Assembly (NCBI RefSeq): GCF_018918005.1 | Contig: NZ_JAHLPR010000049.1 | Coordinates: 1-50,997 of the forward strand | Source: Paenibacillus sp. MSJ-34 | GTDB taxonomy: Bacteria > Bacillota > Bacilli > Paenibacillales > Paenibacillaceae | Direction: 5' to 3' | DNA: 50,997 nucleotides | Shown here: positions 50,992 to 50,997 of the stretch, piece by piece | How positions within the stretch are numbered: the first letter of the stretch is position 1 | Layout of the letters: every line of letters begins with the position of its first letter | The notes under the pieces: model-generated | The model's database searches: none | What the model saw: only the letters and a program-made list of their open reading frames with translations | What the model was told of the DNA's origin: nothing | Program-made: the position numbers and the translations under genes

Positions 50992-50997
50992 CATGAA

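Overview
The window looks like a chromosomal segment of a spore-forming Gram-positive of the Paenibacillaceae (Paenibacillus/Cohnella type). This is inferred from T-box leaders, LCP and SEDS cell-wall proteins, SLH-anchored polysaccharide lyases, lipoproteins with clear lipoboxes, strong GGAGG ribosome sites, frequent TTG/GTG starts and Fur-type boxes. No rRNA, tRNA, CRISPR array or prophage was seen.

Layout. 1-2.5 kb: the edge of a probable transposase gene, then three small enzymes (NTF2-like, AAC(6')-like acetyltransferase, VOC protein) embedded in intergenic repeats. 2.5-8.7 kb: a minus-strand cell-envelope cluster, read as response regulator, histidine kinase, FG-GAP-like lipoprotein, FtsW-type SEDS, RodA-type SEDS and LCP ligase. 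9.0-14.5 kb: a Fur-box-flanked ferric-siderophore divergon (two permeases, a YumC-type flavin reductase and an ATPase on one side; a binding lipoprotein on the other) with an MFS gene remnant between the boxes. 14.5-17.6 kb: histidine phosphatase, fused dihydroxyacetone kinase DhaKL and a small lipoprotein. 18.1-22.5 kb: a PQQ-type sugar dehydrogenase homologue in an apparent operon with a complete ECF vitamin/cofactor importer (A1, A2, T, S). 22.6-24.9 kb: an accessory patch with an IS3 OrfA remnant, a ParE/RelE-type toxin-antitoxin pair and an AT-rich gene of unknown function. 25.0-27.4 kb: a stand-alone acetolactate synthase gene preceded by two tandem, nearly identical T-box leaders, both with a GUC (valine) specifier. 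28-31.8 kb: TetR regulator plus MacB-like ABC ATPase and FtsX-type permease. 32.3-41.4 kb: two giant paralogous family-8 polysaccharide lyases in tandem. One carries cohesin-like, dockerin-like and SLH modules, the other ends in a full dockerin. 42.4-49.2 kb: an arabino-oligosaccharide uptake and hydrolysis operon (binding lipoprotein, two permeases, GH51, GH43) with its LacI-type regulator and two identical-core palindromic operators. 49.5-51 kb: an unknown secreted protein, a 43-codon ORF and a structured leader that runs off the right edge.

Four or five families of roughly 100-280 bp intergenic repeats with terminal inverted repeats are scattered between the operons and explain most gene-free stretches. 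The most notable observations are the tandem valine T-boxes linked to a synthase with a catabolic-type Gln at the substrate-selectivity site, a possible two-protein cell-surface lyase complex joined by dockerin and cohesin, the sugar-dehydrogenase/ECF operon, a 50-nt repeat with a compensated GNRA hairpin, and a sequestered ribosome site at the right edge. All assignments were made by reading the sequence, without database searches.
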